Assembly (NCBI GenBank): GCA_021292165.1
Contig: JAHFWL010001019.1
Coordinates: 62,001-126,000, forward strand
Reading direction: 5' to 3'
Length of the DNA: 64,000 nt
DNA from: Shinisaurus crocodilurus
Lineage: Eukaryota > Chordata > Lepidosauria > Squamata > Shinisauridae
In this document: piece by piece, positions 53,310 through 62,460 of the stretch
How positions within the stretch are numbered: position 1 is the first letter of the stretch
How the letters are laid out: each line of letters starts with the position of its first letter
Notes under the pieces: model-generated
Told to the model about the DNA's origin: nothing
Seen by the model: only the letters and a program-made list of their open reading frames with translations
Database searches by the model: none
Translations under genes and position numbers: made by a program

Positions 53310-54902
53310 TTACTGTTCTGCGCAGGTGCATTACTCATATACGTGAATCACAGAGCATCTGATAGAAACTCCCTGAAACTCAATATGGTTTCCGCCCCTC
53401 TAGAGGGACAGTAGACATGATTTTTACTGCACGTCAGCTCCAAGAAAAATGCCGGGAGCAAAATCAACCCCTTTATATGGCATTTATTGATCTGGCTAAG
53501 GCCTTTGATACTGTAGACCGAACAGCTCTCTGGACTATCCTTATTAAAATTGGATGCCCCAATAAATTTGTGAATATCTTGCGACTTCTCCATGACAACA
53601 TGACAGCAACGGTTTTGGACAACAACGGCTCTCATGGAGCTCCATTTAAAGTGGGATCAGGTGTTAAACAGGGATGTGTTATCGCCCCAACATTATTTGC
53701 TATTTTCATCGCTATGATTCTACATCTTGTCAAGGGGAAACTTCCCACTGGTGTGGGAATCATATATCGAACAGATGGAAAGCTTTTTAATCTCAGCAGG
53801 CTGAAAGGAAAAAGTAAGGTAATTACAACCTCCGTTGTGGAACTTCAGTATGCTGATGATAATGTGGTCTCCGCACATTCAGAGGATGATCTCCAAACTA
53901 TCCTAAATGCTTTTGCAGAAGCATACGAAAAACTTGGTCTCTCACTTAACATCAAGAAAACCAAAGTGCTTCATCAGCAAGTGCAAGCTAACCCTTTGGT
54001 GATGCCATCTATCCAGCTTGGCGGTCGAAAATGTCGATCATTTTCTCTATCTTGACAGCTATCTTTCTGTTACAGCTAACATCAACAGTGAAATCCAGCA
54101 TCGTTTGAGCTCCGCAAGTGCCACGTTTTCTCAAATGAAACGTAGAGTGTTCGAGGATCGGGATATTTGTAAGAAGACCAAAACACTGGTTTATGATGCC
54201 ATTGTATTACCAACTTTACTGTATGCCTGCGAAACATGGACTATCTATAAATGTCACTTCCACCTCCTTGAAAGATTTCATTAATGTTGCCTCCGGAAAA
54301 TCCTGCGAATTACTTGGGAAGATAGGCGAACAAATGTCAGTGTACTGGAAGAAGCAAAGACTACTAGCGTTGAAAAAATGATCCTTCAACGCCAACTTCA
54401 GTGGACCGGTCATGTTGTTCGAATGCCTGACTGCCATCTCCCAAAGCAGTTACTTTATTCCCAACTCAAGGATGGAAAGCGAAATATCGGTGGTCAATAT
54501 AAGAGGTTTAAAGATGTTCACAAGGCAAATCTAAAAAAATGCAATATAAACATCGAAAACTGGGAAGCTCTGGCCCATGAACGATCTAACTGGAGGTTGG
54601 CCTTTCACAAAGGTTCTATGGACTTTGAAGAAGCCCGAGTGCAAGGTGAAAGGGAGAAACGTGCTAAGCGAAAAGCACATCAAATGAATCCTTTACAGGA
54701 CCATCTTCCATCTGGTAACCTGTGTCCTCACTGTGGGAAGCTGTGTGGATCTAGAATTGGCCTCCACAGTCACTTACGGACCCATCGCTAGAGTCTACAC
54801 AATTTTCTTTAGAATTTCCTCCTCTTAAAATCTCCTTTTTGTAAATTTTTATCCTGGAAGACAATCTTACCGGTCACAAGTGATCGCCTGATGATGATGA
54901 TA
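53310..54902 (+). mobile_element. RTE-type LINE, 5'-truncated, with (GAT)n tail
   Basis: The plus strand carries the reverse transcriptase, the C-terminal domain and the 3' UTR ending tgatcgcctgatgatgatga. The upstream boundary is inside the finger region and is approximate. A 3'-end-only relative sits at 6906-6994. Membership of the RTE group rests on the VKQGCV, LQYADD and LYACETW blocks; RTE-X, Proto2 or a related clade are possible. Confidence 0.8.
53382..54791 (+). pseudogene. RTE-type reverse transcriptase with C2H2 finger
   Basis: The RT frame (from about 53382; first Met 53417) reads QYGFRPSRGTVDMIFTARQL, then AFIDLAKAFDTVDRTALW (motif A), SGVKQGCVIAPTLFAIFI (motif B) and ELQYADDNVVSA (motif C). 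A frameshift near 54030 moves reading to YLDSYLSVTANINSEIQHRL and VLPTLLYACETWTIYKCHF. One in-frame TAA follows at 54282-54284, then LQRQLQWTGHVVRMPDCHLP. The C-terminus is CPHCGKLCGSRIGLHSHLRT, a C-x2-C-x10-H-x3-H finger, ending at 54791. Two lesions break it; the catalytic motifs remain. It probably primed on nicked DNA with an endonuclease lost by truncation. Confidence 0.8.
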
Positions 54903-54921
54903 TGGAGGAGTGATAGCGCAC

Positions 54922-55158
54922 ATTTATTTATTTATTATATTTATACACCACCTTTTTTCCTGCAAGGAACCCAGGGTGGCTTACATAATCCTCCTCCTCC
55001 TCTCCATTTTATCCTCACAACAACCCTGTGAGGTAGGTTAGACTGAGAGCCAGTGACTGGCCCAAAGTCACCCAGTGAGTTTCATGGCTGAGCGGGGACT
55101 AGAACCCGGATCTCCCAAGTCCCAGTCCAACACTCTCACCACTACGCCACACTGGCTG
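54922..55158 (-). mobile_element. tRNA-derived SINE between RTE and Penelope-like elements
   Basis: Complete copy in minus orientation: tail tttattatatttatacacca, then ttcctgcaaggaacccaggg, cttacataatcctcctcc, gtgactggcccaaagtcacc, and the head ccactacgccacactggct. It is about 20 bp after the RTE tail and directly adjoins the Penelope-like segment. Confidence 0.92.
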
Positions 55159-55553
55159 GTCACTAAGAAACAATCTACCCTATGAACAATTCCTTAGACT
55201 GAAATGGAACTGTTCATATGAAAAAAGCTTTTTACATAAATCCCAGATATGGGGGGGGGAAGAACCCTATTAGACAGAGGTTACCTGATGAAAGTGGTGA
55301 ATAACAGCCTGACAAAAGCCTCAGCAGCAGCATTGAGTAATCTTTTAAATAAACAAGAAAAAACACCTTCTAGCCATTTTACCTGCATTAACCTTACATG
55401 GTTAACCAACAGCTTACAGGGAAACATAAAGAACTGGGACATTTTATAAGCTGTACCAGGGTGTCAGGGTAAACCACTGACTTCCTTTAAAAGAACTCAA
55501 AGCATGAGGGATTTTTAGGTCAGGTGTGAGTTTAATGGGAACAAACACACTCA

Positions 55554-55679
55554 TATAAGGTTATGCATGTTTAGACAGAAAAAGTCCTACAACTCCCAGC
55601 ACGCCCCAGCCAGCAATGCAAGCTGGGGGATACTGGGAGGTGTAGGACTTTTTTCTATCTAAACATGCATAGATTGTGC
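55554..55679. mobile_element. Fold-back MITE inside the Penelope-like element
   Basis: tatgcatgtttagacagaaa then aagtcctacaactcccag is mirrored by ctgggaggtgtaggactttt then ctatctaaacatgcata. The outermost bases gattgtgcc fit the 'cctatgcatgttta' family seen at 28405, 45262 and 51160. Confidence 0.78.
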
Positions 55680-55805
55680 CCTAAATATGTTACCAGGAAC
55701 AACAGCACCATTAGGCCCTCATACCTGGGGACATTGTGTATTCTGTAAATCACTTTAAAGTGACTGGATTTGAGGATTTTTTAAAAAAATAAGAAATGGT
55801 ATTCC

Positions 55806-56114
55806 TTGAGGTGTTTCGCCACATGTAATACCAGAAATGTGGTATATGTAATCCAGTGCTCATGTAAAAAATTCTATGTGGGCAAGACATCACAAGCTCT
55901 CAAGAAGAGAATTGGGGAACACCGGTCTAATATCAGGAACAAAAGAATGGGCACCCCACTAGTCAGTCATTTTATAAAACAAGAACACGATGCCATGGAT
56001 GTGAAATTCTGGGCAGTAGAAATGATACACACAGAAAATGATAAGATCCTAAACAGAAAAGAAATGGGAGTGGATTTTGAAACTGAAATCCTTAGCTCCA
56101 CAAGGCCTCAATGA
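55806..56114 (+). pseudogene. GIY-YIG endonuclease domain of a Penelope-like element
   Basis: The 102-codon frame contains CNTRNVVYVIQCSCKKFYVG then KTSQALKKRIGEHRSNIRN. VYVI...FYVGKT corresponds to the GIY...YIG signature (here VYV and YVG), followed by the Arg in LKKRI and EHR. A further SHFIKQEHDAMDVKFWAVE and NRKEMGVDFETEIL close the domain. The domain would nick DNA during insertion of the element. Only this module is intact; the polymerase is absent. Confidence 0.82.
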
Positions 56115-56271
56115 GGAGATGGATTCCCCCGCCCTCATGTAATCAAGAGCTTGCATTTGAAGACAATCCCCTTCTTTGCAGTAAGATACCAGATCGTCCC
56201 TGCCATTTAATCTTGAGTTATGTGTAGCAGTTTCATAACTTCTACTGCATGGTATATAATGACTGGGTTCA

Positions 56272-56307
56272 GACAACATGATAACCCACACTCAAGGGTT
56301 GAGTATG

Positions 56308-56366
<59 letters not shown>

Positions 56367-56506
56367 TCTATACCGCCCAATAGCCGAAGCTCTCTGGGCG
56401 GTGTACAACAATTAAAAAATACAATATAAAAGATACAATAAAACATTATTAAAAATTTAAAATGGGTTGTTGGTGAACTGTGGGTTATTGTGTTGTCTGA
56501 ACCCAG
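56272..56506. mobile_element. MITE interrupted by a LINE 3' end
   Basis: ctgggttcagacaacatgat then aaccca on the left is the complement of the right end tgggttattgtgttgtctga then acccag. A (GAT)n run and LINE tail (56309-56461) lie between. A neighbouring palindromic stretch (56507-56680, e.g. gtgaactgtgggttattcac and ccacagttcacaaccca) may belong to the same or a related element. Confidence 0.65.
56309..56461 (-). mobile_element. LINE 3' end, 'accgcccagagagcttcgg' family, with (GAT)n
   Basis: About nineteen GAT units, then tctataccgcccaatagccg, aagctctctgggcggtgtac and an A/T-rich 3' UTR. It is the counterpart of 26990-27191 in the other orientation. Confidence 0.7.
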
Positions 56507-56689
56507 CTGTGTTAACAAGCCATGGCTTGTTAACCACAAACAACCCATGAAGATAACCCATGGTTTGTCGTTGGGTTGTGAACTGTGGGTTATTCACCAC
56601 AGTTCACAACCCAACTGTGGGTCTGTTATCTCGGCTGAGTTGAGATAACAGGATAACTCATGTTTCAACAACAACCCAACTGAGAATAA

Positions 56690-57045
56690 AGCTGAGAATG
56701 AGCTAAGGTTAGCGAGGGATGCTAAAAACAAGAAAGCTTTCTTCAGATACATGCATAGTAAAAGACAGAAGAAAGAAATGGTGGTTCAACTACGCAATGA
56801 GGATGGCAAATTGATAACAGAAGACAAGGAAAAGGCAGAAGTGTTCAATTTCTACTTCGGCTCAGTCTTCTTCCAAAAGAGGGTCTATGACCCCCCTGGC
56901 AAACCTGAAGTGCAGACTGAAGGGGCAGGATTGCAGCTTGAGATTGATAGGCAAATGGTCAAGGAGCACCTGATTACTCTGAACGAGTTTAAATCTCCAG
57001 GGCCTGACGAGCTGCATCCTAGAGTAATAAAGGAATTGGCAGAAC
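56690..57045 (+). mobile_element. CR1 LINE internal fragment
   Basis: Frame 56751-57119 reads MHSKRQKKEMVVQLRNEDGK, KAEVFNFYFGSVFFQKRVYD and SPGPDELHPRVIKELAE, the linker and finger region. It is cut on both sides: at about 56690 after the MITE cluster and at 57045, where the ORF runs on into unrelated sequence. Confidence 0.88.
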
Positions 57046-57650
57046 ATAAAAAAGGCTTCAACATAAAAACATACAAAGTGCCCCAAAGAGATCCAAATTT
57101 GAATTTTTGGGACTTTTGACTTGCACTACTGGGTCCCTTCTTTCTCTTACTGTCCTTTCCCAGTCCTTTGCAACTGTGAACAAATTAGCCAATAGGCAAC
57201 CTCATCTTGTCAATTCCCTTGTACATGGAAATTGATCGGGCAAGACTACTCAAATCGGATAGCTGTAAGTGTGCACTTGCACACTTGCAAAAGACCGAAA
57301 ATAATAACAACAATAACAAATTATGACTGCAGTTGTGCATTTTTGAGGCATCAACAATTATTTTTTTTAAAAAGCTGTGGAATGAAAAGGGGTAGCAATG
57401 GTGGGGGGGGGGGAGGCAAGGAGACAAGACAGGTTCTGCCGCAAAGTCCCCTGAGATATGTGCTGGAGTCGGCTGGTGGAGTGGGGGGGAGCTGTTGGTG
57501 TTGAAAGAGAGTTGTAATCTGTGTGCTAGCCTAGCCAGGCGTTCCACACACAGCAGCAGAGTATCTCCCACACAGCAGCAGCGAACCCAACCATGACCCA
57601 GCTGCTTAGCCACTCCAGTTGCAGATTAATCCAGGACACAGGAATCACTC
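57046..57650. other. No recognised feature
   Basis: Short ORFs only; T-run and G-run near 57360 and 57400. Confidence 0.4.
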
Positions 57651-58130
57651 TGTAACAGCAGCAACAGGTCTATTCTACCCGTTTATTTACTTATTCAAAG
57701 TAAGCACTACAGAGTATACATTCCCTAGATACAGTCCATGTGCAGAATATATATGCATAGCAAGCATTAGTCCAGTGGGGAGAAGTAGAACTTCACCCCA
57801 CCATTACAAAGCATTACACTGTAGCAGTTGCAAGAACAGGAAGAAGAACACAAGAGCAAAGCTAAAGTTCTTCCCCTTAAAATGGCTTCTGTCTGGAGCA
57901 GTTCACTACGTCAGAGAAAAACAAACACGTGACAGTTGGTTCCCAGAAATCCTTTCCCAGGCTCGTCCAGGAATAGTACAATAACATGTTCCTGGCTGCA
58001 GACATAAACAGAACTGTTTGAGACAGCCAGTGTTCCCAAACATACTAAAACAAATGCTCCCAGCTTGCAGCTGATAACATAACACAACAGGAAGAGGGCA
58101 AGAACAACCCACGGCAAGCTCGATCATCTG
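57651..58130 (-). other. LTR-like sequence, weak
   Basis: On the minus strand an AATAAA (about 57683) precedes a (TTG)-like end, and a TATATATTC box lies about 70 bp upstream. No target duplication or matching copy was found, so it is only a possibility. Confidence 0.25.
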
Positions 58131-58504
58131 TCAGGTGGACCATGGGTTGTTCTGCAAACAAACAACCCAGCATGGCTTATTTGCACGGTGGCTTAGTGTG
58201 ACAAGTGAATGCATCCAGTGTATTGCCTTCAACTATGATTTCACCTGCCTGTCCTCAAATGCATGAGCCTGTCATGACAGAGTTCTCTCAAGGCTTTTTA
58301 AGAACTGTAAGTATACAGCAGCAATTTCTGCAATGTGTATTATTTATGGCATTTGTGAAACTTTATTTATGACACATTAAACTAATGTATTCTCTCTTTT
58401 TATAGCCCATGAGGAAGGCCAAAAATAATATATTGGGTCAAAACATGTTGGGCTTCTTAAAGAATAAAACAATTTTTTCAGCATTTTGAGACTAGCTCTC
58501 TCGT

Positions 58505-58640
58505 TTTGGAACTATGGGTAGGCATGCCAATTGATATAGATGGAGGAGTTTTACTGTTCTTGGATGGAGCTGCACATCCCCTGAAGGACCAGGTTCATAG
58601 CTTGGGTATTCTAGACTTGGTGCAGGTGGCATCAGTAGCA
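58505..58640 (+). repeat. L2-type reverse transcriptase scrap
   Basis: The plus frame reads LDGAAHPLKDQVHSLGIL, like VALPLKDQAYSLGVLLD at 12740. About 45 codons remain. Confidence 0.6.
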
Positions 58641-60156
58641 TCAATGTTGTTTTCTGAAGAGGGATTGGGCCGACGCTACAATAATAGAATTGGGTACCGG
58701 GTGGGAGAAGAGAAATTTCGCTTCTTCCTCCCGCACCTGGTACATAGATTCTAGATGCCTCGCTGTGGCTGGTGTTGATGCTGGGGTTTTCCAAGTGCCC
58801 TTCATGGTGTCTAACAAAATGGGCAAGAATGGAATTAGAGTCAGAGTGTCTCTGATGTCGAGATGATGTCGAAGACAGGGTCTTTAACCCGCCACTCCTC
58901 CACCGTCATGTCAGTACCCAAAGCCGTGGTCATCCTCGATATGGTCCCTGAAGTGGCTGAGATCTTCAGACGGGTACACTGATGTTTTTGAGTCCACTGG
59001 GGCGTCTGGAGAGGAGGAATCTGGTGTTTCCGATACCAATGATTTGGAGTCAGTAGAATAGTCGACTGAAGACAAGGAGCCAGTGGCCACAGGATGCCTT
59101 GGGACAGCTGGAGGAGGCTTGGTAGTCAGTACCGACAGGCTAGGTGGGTTGCAAGGTTGCTCCTCTGGTGGCACGAGCTCGGATTCAACCGCAGGACACA
59201 CCGGTCGGATTGGAGGAGGAGGAGATCTGGAGTCCCCTCGGTAACGTTCCCTCCGATAAGTATAGTGGTAGGAATCATCGCATCTATATGTGGAGTAGAA
59301 AGAGCGAGCCAAAGAGGCAGAGTAGACCGATCCCTCGTGGCATAACGCAAAGCGCAACCGAGGTGTGCGAGACATGGGATGGATGTAATGCGAGCAAGAT
59401 TCCAGGCGTCGAGACGGGTGCCATGGCTGCGCACTCCGAGACTTGTCGGGAACCTGTCGATGTCAATAGCCCCTGGATTCCTTAGAGCTGGATCTGCAAT
59501 AGAAGTCAGCCTGCGGTTGTTGAGCACATTGCTGGCCGGGTGCCACTGGTGATTCAATAATTTCACCCTCCGACACCGAGGTCGCTGGAGTTTTTGATTC
59601 CGAGAAGACCTTCGGTATCAGAGAGAGAGATTTAGCGACTGCTGCCATCAACACCAATCACATGGGCTGTTGGTCTTGGCCAGCTACGGAGCTCGAAGGA
59701 AGTTCGTCGGACTCGAGTGGAGCAGTCAGCACCGACGGGGCAGCAGGAACCGTAGGAGAAGTGGACCTCGTCTTTTTTGCCTTTTGGTGTTTCGTCGTCT
59801 TGTGCTTCCTTTTCCTCTCTGTCTCCTCTTTAGCTTTATATGCCTTCTTGGCGAGTTCCCGTGCCAAGAGGGCCTCTACTGCTTTGCCCAGGGTGGAAGG
59901 GCACTCGGCAGTCACCGTATGAGATGGCAGTGTACAGGGCCGAGAGAAGGATGAGGTTGCCAACTTTTCGGGGGGTCCACCGCCGCAAGTGCCTGGCGCC
60001 ATAAAGCCACTTTCAATTTATCTGCCCAGTGTTTGCGGGCTTGCTTGGTGAAGGCCTGACAGAACTCCACTACATGGCTCACTCCCAAACAAACTAGGCA
60101 GAGGGAGTGCCCATCGGTGGGTGGTAGCATTTTCTAAACGCGGCTTTAATCAGCAT
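58641..60156 (-). mobile_element. DIRS-like gag region, copy 2
   Basis: The minus strand shows frames 60130-59912, 60002-59658, 59657-59463 and 59375-58911. In order they give HSLCLVCLGVSHVVEFCQAF, then TLGKAVEALLARELAKKAYK and a very basic ERKRKHKTTKHQKAKKTR, then EGEIIESPVAPGQQ. A Ser/Pro/Asp-rich region ends YPSEDLSHFRDHIEDDHGFG. The start is at 60156 (MLIKAAFRKC) and a small deletion removes residues equivalent to MRCGAKL. It parallels 9305-10052, so both come from one family. DIRS assignment is tentative; the rest of the element is missing. Confidence 0.5.
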
Positions 60157-60588
60157 AGTTTAGAAACAATACTACAAGTGAGAAGGATCTTGGAATTGTT
60201 GTAGATCACAAGCTGAATATGAGCCAGCAATGTGATGTGGCTGCAAAAAAGGCAAATGCTATTTTGGGCTGCATTAATAGAAGTATAGCTTCCAAATCAT
60301 GTGAAGTACTAGTTCCCCTGTCTGGTTAGGCCTCATCTTGAGTGCTGCGTCCAGTTCTGGGCACCACACTTAAAGGATGAAAACAAACTGGAAAGGGTTC
60401 AGAGGAGGGCAACAAAGAGGATCGGGGGACTGGAAACAAAGTCCTATGAGGAGAGACTGAAAGAACTGGGCATGTTTAGCCTTCAGAAGAGAAGACTGAG
60501 GGGAGATATGATAGCACTCTTCCAGTACTTGAAGGGTTGTCACACAGAGGAGGGCCAGGATCTCTTCTCGATCATCCCATGTATGTGT
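60157..60588 (+). mobile_element. CR1 LINE internal fragment
   Basis: The plus strand reads the region from [20 protein letters not shown] through [19 protein letters not shown] to [11 protein letters not shown] in broken frames. It is truncated on both sides and joins the gag region at its left with no spacer. Confidence 0.85.
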
Positions 60589-62152
60589 CAAAAGCGAAGG
60601 AAGAATGAACCTGGTATAACCAGGCTTTCCCTGTCCACTAAGGAGGGATGAGGGTTCTTCCTCCCCCCCCCCTCAAAGTGTGCTCTACAGTAGGTGCGAG
60701 ATGTGTGAATCTCAAGACTTGTTCATTACACAAGCGAAGCTCTTCGCTTGGAGACTCGGGAATGTTTTTCTGGGGACATTTCTGATGTTATTTCTTACTC
60801 TGATTCCAAGTGCTGCAATTCAGATTCAGCCTCACATTCTAAGTCTAAACCTGATGCAGGTGTGTCATCTTCACTGTGTGGTGGCACGACCTGATGGTGT
60901 CTAGAACAAGCAAGGCTTTTGAATGGGGTCAGATTATTGAATTGAAGCCCCATCTGTGTCTGCCTTGGGAATGCCTATTTGCACTTTGGGTCGCTCATCA
61001 GCTCTCATTTCTGGATTACTTGGGAATTGCCCAGGGTAGCATTGATGGGGCCCTTGAATCTGTCTCCAGACACCAAGGTACAGTATTATGTTCACCCTCC
61101 TGCTAGAGAATGTGCATCAGAGGTGTCTGTGCCACAGGGTTCCCATTACCCACTTGATAATGCCAGATAAGACCTGGACCATATTGGGGCCCAAACATAG
61201 ATCCTGGTCTCAGTCAGCTAGGATTCCCTTCAACTGACAGAGGGCAGGCTCCCTGTCCCTGCTTTGCAGCTGCCATGTGAAAGCAATTCTGTTGAGTTCC
61301 TTAAGTGTAGTGGAAGAGCAGGATCTCTGCTCCATTGCATACATGTACTAACTGGATGTTTTGTCAGAGGACTTTCTGTAGCAGTTGTAACTTCTCTCAC
61401 AAGGCAGCCTTAAGCCTGGAGCACTCTTGCTTTTGGGGGGCATTTCTTTTTTTGCAAGCTGCATAGCCTTTGTCTGTACACATTAAGATTGTGTCCATCC
61501 AGTTGGGAACTTTGCCCCCACATCTCTTCACATTTGCTGTATGATGGTGCCATGTAAGACCAAGGGGGATTTGCTGGGGAAGTCAACACAACATGCCAGG
61601 TTCCAAGAGAGTCTCGCTCTGTGGCAGCAAAAATGGAACTGAGGGAGTGATATACTAGCTCTGCCCCTTGACTGAAGCACTTGGACTAAAAATCATAAAT
61701 AAAACAGGGAAGGAAAGAAGCATCCCAAACGTTGAGCTCTATAAATTATCCCATTTGTATAGCTGCACAGTGGCCATGAAGAAATTACTGATGGAGCTGT
61801 CAGAAACTCTTCTTTTCCTTTAAAAACACAAGCTACAGTTCACCATGTCAAACAAGTAAGTAAAGTGTTGGACAAGATGTTGTACAGTAATGCATATAGT
61901 CTGAACTGGTTAGTATTTCGGGATTGAATATACTGAAGCATCCAGATGTTTTTTTAACTTTGCAGTCCAGATGGTCCACAGCTGGTCCACAGCTGTCTTT
62001 GTTAAAGAGCAATTTTGCATAATAAGCTATTGGAGAAAAAAAAATAATTTCCAGTAAAATGTTGTTAGTGAAAAAAGGAAAATAAGATTTCTACTCCATG
62101 ATAGATTAAAAGTCCTGTTATTGTGTTATAAAACAATTTCTTTTTAAATTCT
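60589..62152. other. No recognised feature
   Basis: C-run at 60661-60671. Short ORFs only; no repeat recognised. Confidence 0.45.
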
Positions 62153-62154
62153 CA

Positions 62155-62460
62155 GTGCCCAAGACAAACCAGAATGAAGCTTGCATTGTAGCTATTGAAG
62201 TAGGAGTTACTCCTCTGCATATCCGTGTTGAAGCTTTCCTTTTTGACAAACTGAAAGTGACAGAGGATGTAAGTGGACTGTTAGGCAGGCCTTACGTTGT
62301 ACTCAAAGATGTCTTCAGGCCTAAGCCTCATTCCAATCATCACTTGGATCATAAATGCAAACATGACACTGAACCATTGAGTTTGAAAAGACCATTAAAG
62401 GTGTTGCATCTCTTAGCCATTTATATGGACACCAAAGCCAGGAACATGATATTATTCTGA
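62155..62460 (+). other. Unrecognised 102-codon open frame
   Basis: An open frame (GTG first codon, no ATG) follows a pyrimidine-rich ttctcag that could be a splice acceptor. It reads PKTNQNEACIVAIEVGVTPL, then DKLKVTEDVSGLLGRPYVVL and ends KARNMILF before TGA. It does not match any family I recognise. It could be a terminal exon, a decayed element or chance. Confidence 0.2.

Larger units (their letters stand above)
55160..56114 (+). mobile_element. Penelope-like element, C-terminal part
   Basis: Reading the plus strand in broken frames gives NNLPYEQFLRLKWNCSYEKS, then LLDRGYLMKVVNNSL and NSLQGNIKNWDIL. These precede a Cys pair (HCVFCKSL) and then a GIY-YIG domain. The order matches the end of Penelope-like retroelement proteins. 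The reverse transcriptase is missing, cut at the SINE. A fold-back MITE (55554-55679) interrupts the middle. Confidence 0.75.

Noticed and set aside
53348..53635. Minus-strand ORF over the RTE reverse transcriptase
   Set aside because: Antisense shadow of motifs A and B of the plus-strand polymerase.
56207..56548. ORFs with poly-Ile or poly-Met
   Set aside because: Translation of the (GAT)n microsatellite in both strands.
57651..58130. Another LTR
   Set aside because: A polyadenylation signal and TATA-like box are present, but no second copy, defined ends or target duplication; kept only as a weak feature.
59094..59485. Plus-strand ORFs over the gag-like region
   Set aside because: Antisense to the Ser/Pro/Arg-rich gag-like frames; compositional shadow.
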